Assembly: GCF_002939985.1 (NCBI RefSeq)
Contig: NZ_MDFM01000004.1
Span: 109,356-173,355, forward strand
Source of the DNA: Xanthomonas hortorum pv. cynarae
GTDB lineage: Bacteria > Pseudomonadota > Gammaproteobacteria > Xanthomonadales > Xanthomonadaceae
DNA: 64,000 nucleotides
Reading direction: 5' to 3'
The notes under the pieces were generated by a model that was not told where the DNA came from, ran no database searches, and was given only the letters and a program-made list of their open reading frames with translations. Position numbers and translations under genes: made by a program. Shown one piece after another: positions 53,549-64,000 of the stretch; the stretch's first letter is position 1, and each line of letters begins with the position of its first letter.

Positions 53549-54874
53549 TCAGCTTGTCAGCAGGCTGCTGAGCGAGCCGGTGCTTGCCTGTAGCTTGCTG
53601 ACCATGGTTTCCATCGCGGTGAACTGCGCGGTCAGGCGGTCGCTGAACTTCACCATACGTGCATCGAGGTCGTCCAGATCGGCCTCGTAGCCTTTGATCT
53701 GCTTGTTCAGGCTGTCCGAGCGCAAGGTCAGGGTGCCAGTGGTGACGTTGACATTGCTTTCCAGCAATTTGGTCATCCCGGAGCCGAACTTGCTGTCCTT
53801 GCCCAACGCGTCGGTGGCGGCACCGCCGTCGGCGGCGATGGCGGTATCGAACTTGCCGCCATCGAAGCTCATCACGCCATCCTTATCTATGGTCAGGCCC
53901 AGCGCCTTGAGTTCATTGACGTTGCCGCTGACCTGACTGCGCAGCTGCTGTTGCAAGCTGCGCACCAGCGAGTCGCCGGTCAACGCCGAGGCCGTCTTGG
54001 TGGTGGCGTTATAACTGCTGCTGTTCTTCAACAGCGTGTTGGCTGTGTTGTAGGCGGCGGCGAAGGCGGTGAGATTGCCCTTGAGGCCGCTGGTGTCGGC
54101 TGTAACGCCCAGCGTGACCTTTGTGCCTTCGGCTGCCTTGGTGAGGTTGAGCACCACGCCCGGTACGATGTCGGTGATAGTGTTGGAACTGGAGCTGCGC
54201 TCGAAGCCATCCACGCGCACCAGCGCATCGGCAGCCGCCGCAGTCTGGGTCAAGCCGCCAGTCGCGCCGCCGCCATATGCCAGGCGGCTCAGGCTCGGGT
54301 CGCTGGCGCTGACGGTCAGCGCGCCCTTCACGCCGGTGTCTGCTGCGTTGAACACCAGATGTTGGCCATCGTTGGCGGTCACCACGCTGGCGGTGACGCC
54401 CTTGCCACCAGCTGCCTTGTTGATGGCTGCGGCGATGTCGGTGAGCTTGTCGGTACCGCTGATGTCCACGGTGATGCTTTTGTCGCCATACCCGATCGTC
54501 AGCGTGCCGCTGCCCACCGTGGCATCGGCAGTGAAGGCACCGGACGCCAGCTTCTGCGCACTGGCCAGCGAGACCACTTCCACCGAGTAGTTGCCGGGTG
54601 CGGCCGAACTGGTAGTGGTGGCGGTGAAACCGGCATCGGTCGGCACGGTCGCCTTGTAGGCGTTGGTGTCGGCGCTGCTGACGACCTTGTCCAGCGCAGA
54701 TTTGAGCGTGGTCATGCTGCTCTTGATCTGGCTGATTGCCGACAACTGGGTCGTCGCGGCGGTGCCGGCCTTGTTGATGCGCGCCTGCTCCGGATCCTTG
54801 CGCTGGGCCACAAGCGTGGAGACCACGGTAGGAATGTCCAGTCCGGAACTGGAGGTGCTGACCAACGATGCCAT
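53549..54874 (-). CDS. fliD: Flagellar cap protein FliD
   Basis: FliD caps the filament and folds incoming flagellin. This 441-residue protein starts MASLVSTSSSGLDIPTVV with conserved N- and C-terminal coiled-coil regions (QIKSSMTTLKSALDKV; ERLTAQFTAMETMVSKLQ-like) and Gly/Ala/Thr-rich middle domains. It is preceded by a good sigma-28 promoter. Confidence 0.96.
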   Translation of the reverse strand: MASLVSTSSSGLDIPTVVSTLVAQRKDPEQARINKAGTAATTQLSAISQIKSSMTTLKSALDKVVSSADTNAYKATVPTDAGFTATTTSSAAPGNYSVEVVSLASAQKLASGAFTADATVGSGTLTIGYGDKSITVDISGTDKLTDIAAAINKAAGGKGVTASVVTANDGQHLVFNAADTGVKGALTVSASDPSLSRLAYGGGATGGLTQTAAAADALVRVDGFERSSSSNTITDIVPGVVLNLTKAAEGTKVTLGVTADTSGLKGNLTAFAAAYNTANTLLKNSSSYNATTKTASALTGDSLVRSLQQQLRSQVSGNVNELKALGLTIDKDGVMSFDGGKFDTAIAADGGAATDALGKDSKFGSGMTKLLESNVNVTTGTLTLRSDSLNKQIKGYEADLDDLDARMVKFSDRLTAQFTAMETMVSKLQASTGSLSSLLTS

Positions 54875-54930
54875 GGTGCGTTCCTCGTCTAGGCGTCCAG
54901 CGACAGCGGACGCATGGGGTTACGAGGCTG

Positions 54931-54957
54931 GTATCGGCCGTATCCGGGAGGACTTTA
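54931..54957 (-). promoter_or_regulatory. Sigma-28 promoter of fliD
   Basis: The minus strand reads TAAAGTCC, an 11-nt spacer, then GCCGATAC, very close to the TAAAGTTT-N11-GCCGATAA consensus. Expected start is near 54922, 48 nt before the fliD ATG. Confidence 0.82.
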
Positions 54958-55071
54958 GCGGCAGCGACCGTTCTCGCTCACAACGACGGCTGTAGCAACT
55001 TCCATGCCCGGAATGCGTCAAGAAAACCGCGTCAAAAAACCGTGGCGAGGCCGCGCCAGGTCCGCAGCCAC

Positions 55072-55099
55072 AAAAAAGCCCCTCCGAAGAGGGGCTTTT
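55072..55099. terminator. Terminator of fliC
   Basis: AAAAGCCCCTC-CGAA-GAGGGGCTTTT is a strong hairpin with an A-tract on one side and a T-tract on the other, 23 bp past the fliC stop. It should work in either direction, isolating fliC from fliD. Confidence 0.9.
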
Positions 55100-55122
55100 G
55101 ACTTGCTGCAAAGCGCTTGCGA

Positions 55123-56322
55123 TTACTGCAGCAGGCTCAGCACGTTCTGCGGAACCGACTTGGCCTGGGCCAGCATCGCGGTGCCGGCCTGCTGCAGGAT
55201 CTGCGTGCGGGTCAGCTCGGCGGTGGTCTTGGCGTAGTCGGTATCGGCGATCCGGCTGCGCGAGGCCGTCAGGTTCTCCGAGGTGGCGGCCAGGTTGGCG
55301 ATGGTGGAGGTGAAGCGGTTCTGCACCGCACCCATGTCGGCGCGCGAGGAGTTCACCGAGGTCAGTGCCTTGTCGACGATTTCCAGAGCTTTCTGGGCGC
55401 CCGAGAACGTCGAGATATCCAGGCTGCTCAGGGTGGACGCGGTGGAGCCGGAAGCGGCCGAGGCGGTCTGGATGCCTGCACCGGCGGTGATGCCAGCGGC
55501 GCCGGAGGTGCCGCCGGACAGCGAGGTGAAGTCCTGGCCAGCCTTCAGCGACTCGAGCTTCACGTTGCCGCTGGTGTCGATCGAGGCATACATGCCGGTC
55601 TGATCCAGCTTATCGTTGATCGCCGAGGCAACTTTCTTGTTGATGTCTGCCGCAGTATCGCCGGAAGCGATCTTGATATCGGCGACGGCAACGCTTTTTG
55701 CAGCGCCGGAGGCATCCTTGAAGGCCAGAGTGATACCGCTGAGCGAACCCGACGCGGTGGCCGTGCCGGTGACGCCAGCACCGGACACCGATGCTGCGAA
55801 GTTGGCCTTGCCCAACGAATCGACATTGGCGTCGACGATGCTGTTGATGCCGATGGTCTGGCCAGCGTCGGCGCCGACCTGGAACAGCGCGCCGGAGAAG
55901 TCGCCGTTCAACAGCTTGGTGCCGTTGAAGCTGGTCTGGTTGGCGACGCGATCGATTTCCGAGGTGAGCTGCTTGACTTCGGAGTTCAGTGCTTCACGGT
56001 CGGTGGCCGAGTTGGTGGCGTTGGCCGACTGCACCGACAGCTCACGGATACGCTGCAGGTTGTTGCCGATTTCGACCATCGCGCCTTCGGCGGTCTGGGC
56101 CAGTGAGATACCGTCGTTGGCGTTACGCGAGGCAACGTCCAGGCCGCGGATCTGCGTGGTGAAGCGCTCTGAAATCGCCAGACCGGCCGCATCGACCGAG
56201 GCGCTGGTGATGCGCTTGCCCGAGGACAGCTGCTGGATGCTCAGCGCCATGCTCGAACTGTTGGTGTTGAGGTTACGCTGAGCGTTCAGCGACATTACGT
56301 TGGTGTTGATTACCTGTGCCAT
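55123..56322 (-). CDS. fliC: Flagellin FliC
   Basis: This 399-residue filament protein has conserved D0/D1 ends ([39 protein letters not shown]) and a variable centre. The ATG at 56322 has an AGGAG ribosome site; the longer frame upstream is not used. The flg22-like epitope (residues 30-51) carries Val at position 43, the site of a known Val/Asp polymorphism in X. campestris that affects recognition by plant FLS2. It is the likely substrate of the glycosylation island. It is driven by sigma-28. Confidence 0.97.
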   Translation of the reverse strand: MAQVINTNVMSLNAQRNLNTNSSSMALSIQQLSSGKRITSASVDAAGLAISERFTTQIRGLDVASRNANDGISLAQTAEGAMVEIGNNLQRIRELSVQSANATNSATDREALNSEVKQLTSEIDRVANQTSFNGTKLLNGDFSGALFQVGADAGQTIGINSIVDANVDSLGKANFAASVSGAGVTGTATASGSLSGITLAFKDASGAAKSVAVADIKIASGDTAADINKKVASAINDKLDQTGMYASIDTSGNVKLESLKAGQDFTSLSGGTSGAAGITAGAGIQTASAASGSTASTLSSLDISTFSGAQKALEIVDKALTSVNSSRADMGAVQNRFTSTIANLAATSENLTASRSRIADTDYAKTTAELTRTQILQQAGTAMLAQAKSVPQNVLSLLQ

Positions 56323-56639
56323 TTTGATTTCTCCTAAGCGATTTTTCCGGCAAGGGGGACTTGCCCGGAGCCTCCGCAGGGGGGCCATCAAGTTGGCCGT
56401 TGCCGCTGCTGAGATGAATAACGGCGTTGCGTCGGGAACCTTTAGCGAAATCCAGTATTTTTTTACTGTTTTTCTGCATCGGGACGAAATACGGAAACGT
56501 TGTGTAGCAAGGGGTTTGGTTTATTCGGCAGCACTCCGCAGATCTTTAGCGCTGGTATAACTTTCTACAAATAAACTCCGTCAGCCTGCGCAGGTGCTCA
56601 CACGCAGGAGCGAAGAAAAACCAAGTTTCTACTGCAAAA
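56323..56639. other. Spacer between flgL and fliC
   Basis: These 317 bp hold the fliC leader (about 86 nt) and its sigma-28 promoter (56418-56444). Between the promoter and the flgL stop the DNA is A+T-rich (about 56450-56600) with a CTGCG/CGCAG imperfect hairpin that may weakly terminate flgL. No gene is seen. Confidence 0.7.
56418..56444 (-). promoter_or_regulatory. Sigma-28 promoter of fliC
   Basis: The minus strand reads TAAAGGTT, an 11-nt spacer, then GCCGTTAT. Spacing is exact and both boxes are near consensus. The start is expected near 56409. Confidence 0.8.
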
Positions 56640-57845
56640 TCAGCGGAGCAGGTTGAACAACGACGACGACTGCATCTGCTGAAAAATCGTTTGAGCGGCC
56701 TGCAACGAGGCCTTCTCGAGTTGGTACTGCCCAATCGCCGAGGCGTAATCCAGATCGCGGATCGACGACAGGGTGGTCTTGAGCGTGACTTCGTTGGATT
56801 CGAGCAGCGCGTTGGCGTTATCGATCGCCGACAACTGCGCGCCGCCCGAGGCGCGTGCATCGATCATCTTCGACGAGGCCTGGCTGATGTCGCGCATGGA
56901 GGTCTGCAGCGTGTTGATCATCGCTGCCTTCTGCGGCGGGGTCAGGGTGTCGGAGTTGAGTGCGCCGACCAGGTCGTCGATGGTGGAAAACACGTCCTTG
57001 GTGGTGGAGGCGCCGATCTGGAAACTGTCGCCCACCGCCGGTGCGCCGCTGATGCGCATGCGCACGCCGGCCGCGGTGATGTCTTCGCCATCTTTGTACG
57101 TGCCGGTGCTCACCACTGCGTTGGTGCTGTCGCGCACCTCATAGGTGTTGGCAGCGGTGAACTGCACGCTGTAGCTGCCGCCATTCCAGCTGCCGGTACT
57201 GGCATCGCGGCTGAAATCCAGCAGCAGTCCGGTGCCGGTATTGGCACTGTTGGCATGCGCATCCACATTGCCGTCGCCGGTGCGGATGCGCATGAAGATC
57301 TCGCTGCCGGGCAGGGTGTCGCTGACAAAAGTGTCCGGCGCCACTTCCACCTGTCTCTGGGTCTGGTCGCCGTTGTAGACAACGCCGCCATTGCTCTTGA
57401 TGAACGGCGCGCTGCCATCGGCGGTGCCGCCGAACAGGTAGCGCCCGGTGCCGTCGGTACTGTTTGCCAGGCTCACCATGCTGTCGCGCAGCGCGGTCAG
57501 TTCCGAGGCAATCGCCTTGCGATCGTCTGGCCCCAGCGCGGAGCTGTTGGCCTGGATCGTCAGTTCGTTGACGCGGGCCATGGCGTCGCCGGCCTGCGCC
57601 AGCACGTTTTCCTGCAAACCCAGCCGATTTTTTACGTTGTTGGCATTTTCGCCAAATCGTGTGATCGCCGCCAGGGCGCGATCCAGGCCGACCGCGGTGC
57701 CGGCGGCGACCGGGTCGTCCTTGGCGGTGACCAGGCGCTGCCCACTGGCGAGCTGGGCCTCGAGTTGGTTCAGTCGCGACTGCTTGGCCGTCATCGACGA
57801 CACCGACTGGCTGTACATCATGCTGGTGGAGATACGGTCGGTCAT
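56640..57845 (-). CDS. flgL: Hook-filament junction protein FlgL
   Basis: FlgL (HAP3) links hook and filament. The 401-residue protein starts MTDRISTSMMYSQSVSSMT (ATG at 57845, overlapping the flgK stop by 1 nt) and has flagellin-like ends (LASGQRLVTAKDDPVAAG; QLEKASLQAAQTIFQQMQ). The frame open to 58631 is a shadow of flgK. Confidence 0.96.
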   Translation of the reverse strand: MTDRISTSMMYSQSVSSMTAKQSRLNQLEAQLASGQRLVTAKDDPVAAGTAVGLDRALAAITRFGENANNVKNRLGLQENVLAQAGDAMARVNELTIQANSSALGPDDRKAIASELTALRDSMVSLANSTDGTGRYLFGGTADGSAPFIKSNGGVVYNGDQTQRQVEVAPDTFVSDTLPGSEIFMRIRTGDGNVDAHANSANTGTGLLLDFSRDASTGSWNGGSYSVQFTAANTYEVRDSTNAVVSTGTYKDGEDITAAGVRMRISGAPAVGDSFQIGASTTKDVFSTIDDLVGALNSDTLTPPQKAAMINTLQTSMRDISQASSKMIDARASGGAQLSAIDNANALLESNEVTLKTTLSSIRDLDYASAIGQYQLEKASLQAAQTIFQQMQSSSLFNLLR

Positions 57846-59719
57846 CAGCGTACGGCGCCCAGGATGGCTTGGAAGATGGTGTCGGCGGTGGAGATCATCT
57901 GTGCGGCGGCCTGATAGGCCTGCTGCAGTTTCAGCATGTCGGCGGCTTCCTCGTCGAGGTTGACGCCGGAAATCGAATCGCGGCTGGCCTGTGCCTGGTC
58001 GTTGATGACCTTCTGCGCATCGGCCGAGTAACTGGCCGCACGTGCAGCCGAGCCCACCGAGGTGGTCAGGCCGGACAGCGCACCATTGAGCGTGACCGTG
58101 CCGCCGTTGAGCGCCTTGGCGTCTTCCACCTTGGCCAGCAGTTTGGCGTTGCCGTTGTCGCTGGAGCCGGCGCCCATCGGGCCGACGCCGAAGGTGTCGC
58201 CGGCCTTGGGCGCGCCATCCAGCGCAAAACTCCAGCCATTGGCGCTGATGGTCTGGCCGGCGGTGTAGGGAAACGGGCCGTTTCCATCGATGGTGTACTG
58301 GTTGGCGTCGATGAACTCCACCGACGACGGCGTCAGCAGCGCAGGGTTCTGCGCATTGGTGACCTTGACGTCGCTGATCTTGCCGGTGCCCAGGTTGGCG
58401 AGCGTGGCGGTGGCCTTGACCGGCGTTGCCGCGGCAATCCGCGAGGGGTCGGTGATCGCCACCGAAATGCTGCCAGCCAACCCTGCGGTGGGCTGCAGCA
58501 GGAATTTGTCGCCATTGGCCGGCGTGCCGCCAACCACCAGGCTGACACCGTTGAGCACCAGTGGATCGCCCGTGCTGCCGGTGCCGGTGATCGGCACGGC
58601 GGCGCCGGTGTCGGCGCGCGTGGCCTTCCACGCCGCACCGTCGAAGCTGAGCGTGACGTTCTGCCCGTCCACTGCGCTCATGTTGCTGAAACTGGCGCTC
58701 AGCGCCGCAGTGCCGGTGTTCTTGGGATTGGCAGCGGTAGTGGGCGAGCCGATGTTGAAGAAGTTGCCGCCCATCGCGCCGTACAGGTCCATGCCCTGGG
58801 CGTGACCGGCATTGAAGGTGCTGGCCATGCCCACGGCCAGGCGCCCCAGTTCGGCCTGGGTCGGTTCGAGCACGCTGCTACGAAATTCCAGCAGGCCACC
58901 CATCTGGCCGCCCAGTGAGTTGGCGCTGAGGCTGACGTTCTGGCCCTGGGTCTGCAACGCCACCTGCAGCTTGGTCGGCTGATACGGGTCGGCCACGGTG
59001 GTCAGTTTGGCCGCCGTGGTCCCCACCACCAGCGCCTGGCCGCCGGCGGTGAAAACGTTCATGAAGCCGCCGTCCTGGATCACCGCGGTGCCGCCGGTGA
59101 AGCCGACCAGCTTGGACACCAGCGCATCGCGTTGATCGAGCAGATCCGGCGAGGCGTTATCCACGCTGTTGCCGATGGTGCCGTTGATCTTGGCGATCTG
59201 CTGGGTGAGGCGATTGACCTCGTCCACCGAGGACGTCAGCCCGTTGTTGACCTCGTTGCTCAGGCTGTCCATCTGCCCATTGAGCTGCTTGAAACGGGTC
59301 GCCAACGAGTTGCCGCTGTCGAGCATGCTCTGCCGCTCGGCGGTGGAGGAGGCGTTGGACGACACCGCGCTGGTGGAGTCGAAGAAGTTCGACCACAGCC
59401 CGGCGACATTGGTGGCGGTGTTGGAGTACAGGCTGTCGACGCGATTGGTCAGCGAGGACAGCTGCTGCAGGCGCGAGAGCTCGCCGCCGCTGTCGAGCAG
59501 GCGCGAGATGGCCAGCTGGTCGGCCACCCGGCCCACGTCGGTGATCTTGGCGCCATTGCCCACGAACGCGTAGCCCATGTCGGTGGGCGTGCGCGTTGCA
59601 AATTCCACACGTTGGCGGCTGTAGCCTTCGGTATTGATGTTGGCGACGTTATGGCTAACGGTCGACAACGCCCGTTGGAAGGCGATCAGCGCACTGGTCC
59701 CGGTGGACATGATGGACAT
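57845..59719 (-). CDS. flgK: Hook-associated protein FlgK
   Basis: FlgK (HAP1) is the hook-proximal junction protein. The 624-residue protein has the rod/hook N-terminal signature ALSTVSHNVANINTEGYSRQ and a C-terminal DUF1078-type end (EAADMLKLQQAYQAAAQMI). It starts 11 nt after flgJ. Confidence 0.97.
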   Translation of the reverse strand: MSIMSTGTSALIAFQRALSTVSHNVANINTEGYSRQRVEFATRTPTDMGYAFVGNGAKITDVGRVADQLAISRLLDSGGELSRLQQLSSLTNRVDSLYSNTATNVAGLWSNFFDSTSAVSSNASSTAERQSMLDSGNSLATRFKQLNGQMDSLSNEVNNGLTSSVDEVNRLTQQIAKINGTIGNSVDNASPDLLDQRDALVSKLVGFTGGTAVIQDGGFMNVFTAGGQALVVGTTAAKLTTVADPYQPTKLQVALQTQGQNVSLSANSLGGQMGGLLEFRSSVLEPTQAELGRLAVGMASTFNAGHAQGMDLYGAMGGNFFNIGSPTTAANPKNTGTAALSASFSNMSAVDGQNVTLSFDGAAWKATRADTGAAVPITGTGSTGDPLVLNGVSLVVGGTPANGDKFLLQPTAGLAGSISVAITDPSRIAAATPVKATATLANLGTGKISDVKVTNAQNPALLTPSSVEFIDANQYTIDGNGPFPYTAGQTISANGWSFALDGAPKAGDTFGVGPMGAGSSDNGNAKLLAKVEDAKALNGGTVTLNGALSGLTTSVGSAARAASYSADAQKVINDQAQASRDSISGVNLDEEAADMLKLQQAYQAAAQMISTADTIFQAILGAVR

Positions 59720-59730
59720 GGGCGTTTACC

Positions 59731-60921
59731 TCAACGACGGATGGTGCCAAGCCCGGCGGGCTCGGCGGTGCTGGCATAGCGATTGGACAGGTCGGCCGCC
59801 GCGTTGCCGATGGCGGCCACCGCGCGGTCGATGGTCGGACCGTTGGCGATCGCCGCGATCTTGGCTGCATAGCCCGGATCGGTGGCGTACCCAGCCTGTT
59901 GCAAGCCGCGTGCAAAACCCTTGATATCGGTGCCGGCCTGCAGTGCGGATTGGTAACGACTGTTGTTCTTCAGCAGCCGCACGTAGTCGGCAAAGCTCTC
60001 TTCGGCCGAGCCGTAGGCACGGAAATCGGCGGTTTCGGTGGTTTTGACGCCATTGACGTATTCGTGGGTGCCGGTGGTGACCTTGTCGCCGCTCCAGCCG
60101 GTGGCCTTGATGCCGAACAGGTTGTTGGAATCGCCGCCATTGCCGATCCCGCGACGGCCCCAGCCGGTTTCCAGTGCCGCCTGCGCAACAAGCGCACGCG
60201 GATCCACGCCCAGTTCGCGCGCGGCTTTCTGCGCATGCGTCCAGATCTTGGCGACGAAGCCTTCCGGGGTGCGCTCGCCGAGGCTGGCGGCGGCGCTGCT
60301 GGCCGCGCTCGCATTGACCGCGGCACTGGCATCGGCGGCATCGCTGACCGCCACATCGCTCCAGCGATCGTTGGCCGACGGCCAGCTCAGTGCGGCCGCA
60401 TCGTCGCCGCCGGACTCGCCACCACCGGTACGCCCGGCGATCAGATCCAGCACCTGGCTCATGCCGATACCGGTCAGGCCGCCTGCGCCGATGCCTGCAG
60501 CGGTGCCGACCGCTGCGCCCAGGCTCGCACCGACGCTGGTTGCCGCGCCGTCGCGTGCCGGCAGCGGCAACGAGGCATCGCGCTTGCCGGCGACCAGGGC
60601 GTAGGCCTTGGCCGCATCGGCGGTGCTCAGCGAGGTGTTCAACGCCGGGCCGCCAGTGTCGCCACTGAGTTGCTTGGAGATCATCGCCGACAGGCCCAAC
60701 CCCTTGCCTTCGGTCAGCGCCTTGGCCATCTGCTGGTCGTACATTTCGCGGAACATCTGGTTTTCACCCGGAAACATCGGGTCGCCGGAGCTCGCATCGC
60801 GCATGCTCTTGACCAGCATCTGCGCGAACTGGCCTTCGAGCTGACGTGAGACCTTGTCGATCTTTGCCGGATCGGCCTTGGTGCTCGGGTTGAGATCAAT
60901 GGGCGAGGCTGCGATACGCAT
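59731..60921 (-). CDS. flgJ: Rod-cap/peptidoglycan hydrolase FlgJ
   Basis: FlgJ caps the growing rod and cuts the peptidoglycan for it. The 396-residue protein has an N-terminal rod-cap domain (QLEGQFAQMLVKSMRDASSGDP), an Ala/Gly-rich linker, and a C-terminal glucosaminidase domain (about 225-370) with ALETGWGRRGIGNG and NLFGIKATGWSG. It begins 1 nt after the flgI stop. Confidence 0.97.
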   Translation of the reverse strand: MRIAASPIDLNPSTKADPAKIDKVSRQLEGQFAQMLVKSMRDASSGDPMFPGENQMFREMYDQQMAKALTEGKGLGLSAMISKQLSGDTGGPALNTSLSTADAAKAYALVAGKRDASLPLPARDGAATSVGASLGAAVGTAAGIGAGGLTGIGMSQVLDLIAGRTGGGESGGDDAAALSWPSANDRWSDVAVSDAADASAAVNASAASSAAASLGERTPEGFVAKIWTHAQKAARELGVDPRALVAQAALETGWGRRGIGNGGDSNNLFGIKATGWSGDKVTTGTHEYVNGVKTTETADFRAYGSAEESFADYVRLLKNNSRYQSALQAGTDIKGFARGLQQAGYATDPGYAAKIAAIANGPTIDRAVAAIGNAAADLSNRYASTAEPAGLGTIRR

Positions 60922-60922
60922 G

Positions 60923-62744
<1,822 letters not shown>

Positions 62745-62782
62745 GGCGTGGATTCCTGAGAGGGCAGCGACCGGCGAGCCGA

Positions 62783-63568
62783 TCAGACGTTGTTGTTCAA
62801 GTAACCGAGCATCGAGTCGGTGGTGGAGATCGCCTTGGCATTCATTTCGTAGGCGCGCTGGGTCTCGATCATGCTCACCAGCTCTTCCACCGTATTGACG
62901 TTGCTGCCTTCCAGGGCGCCCTGCACGGTGGTGCCCAGGCCATTGAGGCCGGGAGTGCCGTTCTGCGCGGGGCCGGAGGCGGTGGTTTCGACGAACAGGT
63001 TCTCGCCCTTGGATTGCAGACCCGAGGGATTGATGAAGTCGGTCAGCGTCAACGCGCCGATTTCCTGCGCGGCAGCCTGGCCGGCCAGGGTCACGTTGAT
63101 GGTGCCGTCGTTGCCGATGGTCAGCGACTGCGCGCCTTCGGGCACCTGGATGCCGGGCTGCAGCGGGTAGCCGCTGTTGGTGACCACTTCGCCCTGCGCA
63201 TTGATCTGGAAGGTGCCGTCGCGGGTGTAGGCCGAGGTACCGTCGGGCATCTGCACTTCGAAGAAGCCGCGGCCGTTGACCATCACGTCGAGCGCGCGGC
63301 CGGTCTGCTGCTGGCTGCCCTGGTCGAAGCCCTTGAAGGTGGAGACCACGCGCACACCGGTACCCAGCTGCAGGCCGGTCGGCAACTGCGTCTGCGCGGA
63401 GGTGGAACCGCCCGGCGCACGCACCTGTTGATACAACAGGTCTTCGAACGCAGCACGATCGCGCTTGAAGCCGGTGGTATTGGTATTGGCCAGGTTGTTG
63501 GAAATGACCGACATGCGCGTCTGCTGCGCATCCAGTCCGGTTTTGGCGACCCACAAAGCCTGATTCAT
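62783..63568 (-). CDS. flgG: Distal rod protein FlgG
   Basis: This 261-residue rod protein starts MNQALWVAKTGLDAQQTRMS (ATG at 63568), with the SNNLANTNTTGFKRDRAAFE motif and C-terminal EELVSMIETQRAYEMNAKAI. In this window it heads flgGHIJKL, driven by the sigma-54 element at 63621-63636. An upstream Met in frame (63637) lies before the predicted transcription start. Confidence 0.97.
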   Translation of the reverse strand: MNQALWVAKTGLDAQQTRMSVISNNLANTNTTGFKRDRAAFEDLLYQQVRAPGGSTSAQTQLPTGLQLGTGVRVVSTFKGFDQGSQQQTGRALDVMVNGRGFFEVQMPDGTSAYTRDGTFQINAQGEVVTNSGYPLQPGIQVPEGAQSLTIGNDGTINVTLAGQAAAQEIGALTLTDFINPSGLQSKGENLFVETTASGPAQNGTPGLNGLGTTVQGALEGSNVNTVEELVSMIETQRAYEMNAKAISTTDSMLGYLNNNV

Positions 63569-63620
63569 GACCCGATTCCTCGTTAGACCCGGGGATGTGT
63601 TCCGGGCACGGCTGGGTATA

Positions 63621-63636
63621 TGCACGTGCTGTGCCA
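63621..63636 (-). promoter_or_regulatory. Sigma-54 promoter of flgGHIJKL
   Basis: The minus strand reads TGGCACAGCACGTGCA, with a consensus -24 box and GG-N10-GC spacing. The start is expected near 63610, 42 nt before the flgG ATG. The block AACCCGCGCCGG (63637-63648) sits next to the -24 box. Confidence 0.8.
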
Positions 63637-63891
63637 AACCCGCGCCGGATTTTTGCCGGCTGTGCGCTGGATCACGCGGAGCAGATGCGCGGCGGCCTGC
63701 GCAGGGCAGGGCTGGCGGCGGGTAGGCAGCAGCCGGCGGAAGCGGTGGAGCCTGCGCGGCAGATCAGGCGCGGTGGTCGGAGCGGCTAACAAAACATGGA
63801 CGGGGCTCGCTGACGGCGAGCACAGTGGTTTTTTAGCTGTCTCTTAGTGGATGCAGTCAGAAGCCCAGGTCAAATACTGAGTCGGTCGAGG

Positions 63892-63999
63892 GCGCGGTGC
63901 CCTCACCGCTCGCGGGACACGCCGCAAGTACGTCCGTGTAGGCTCGGTGGCGGCATCCATGCCGCCACACGGTCCCGCAATCGGCGAGGGCACCGCACC
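63892..63999. repeat. Long palindromic interspersed repeat, copy 3
   Basis: Arms GGTGCCCTCACCG and CGGCGAGGGCACC enclose GCGGGAC/GTCCCGC and an inner hairpin GGTGGCGGC-ATCCAT-GCCGCCAC. It shares CGCAAGTACGTCC with copy 1 and is nearly the reverse complement of copy 2. Confidence 0.85.
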
Positions 64000-64000
64000 A

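Larger units (their letters stand above)
63569..64000. other. Region upstream of flgG to the window end
   Basis: These 432 bp hold the flgG promoter (63621-63636), its CCGG-rich upstream block and a long palindromic repeat (63892-63999). Between them (about 63670-63890) I see no gene or clear signal. Confidence 0.65.

Noticed and set aside
58000..58631. Extension of the FlgL frame to 663 residues
   Set aside because: It is Arg/Gly/His-rich shadow sequence inside flgK; the ATG at 57845 gives the family length.

Overview
The window is a 64 kb piece of a Xanthomonas chromosome, and every gene I could support lies on the minus strand. It holds most of the polar-flagellum regulon in the Xanthomonas arrangement: flhF (partial), flhA/flhB, fliR/Q, fliP/O/N/M/L, fliK-E, a flagellin-modification island, fleQ-vemR-rpoN2, fliS/D/C and flgL/K/J/I/H/G. 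Species cannot be settled from the sequence alone. The genus rests on gene order, the rpoN2-vemR-fleQ trio, an X-Tfe effector with a XVIPCD-type tail, and genus-typical interspersed repeats.

Layout. 1-712 is the start of flhF, followed by three REP-like palindromes (1192-1478). 1493-9030 is a foreign cassette between flhA and flhF. It is bounded by two 254-bp direct copies of the flhA 3' end and carries virD4 (type IV coupling protein), a small AT-rich-region membrane protein, an ankyrin lipoprotein (putative immunity protein), a lipase-like XVIPCD effector and a small unknown gene. 8777-12045 is flhBA with its sigma-54 promoter. 12250-20047 holds three c-di-GMP genes (GGDEF-EAL and two tandem beta-propeller/GGDEF proteins). 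20155-31783 holds the flagellar export, switch and basal-body genes in three sigma-54 transcription units (fliQR, fliLMNOP, fliEFGHIJK). 31784-32573 is a repeat-rich spacer.

32574-47796 is a glycan-modification island. It encodes a sugar aminotransferase, a dedicated ACP, a KASIII, two SDRs, two left-handed beta-helix acyltransferases, a Rieske oxygenase, several methyltransferases and a three-domain glycosyltransferase. The gene set suggests that an acyl chain (probably 3-hydroxybutyryl-like, possibly hydroxylated) is built on the ACP, transferred to an amino-deoxy sugar, methylated and attached to flagellin. A sigma-54 site sits directly upstream, so the island looks wired into the FleQ/RpoN2 flagellar hierarchy.

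47918-51190 encodes the master regulators FleQ, VemR and RpoN2. 51414-56322 holds a LuxR-type response regulator, a PilZ-like protein, a FliT-like chaperone, fliS, fliD and fliC, with sigma-28 promoters at fliC, fliD and possibly fliS. 56640-63568 is flgL-K-J-I-H-G read from a sigma-54 promoter at 63621-63636. A further ~105-bp palindromic repeat closes the window.

Regulation. Seven GG-N10-GC sigma-54 elements precede flhF, flhB, fliQ, fliL, fliE, the aminotransferase gene and flgG. Four of them share an extra CCGG-rich block just upstream of the -24 element that may be an activator site.
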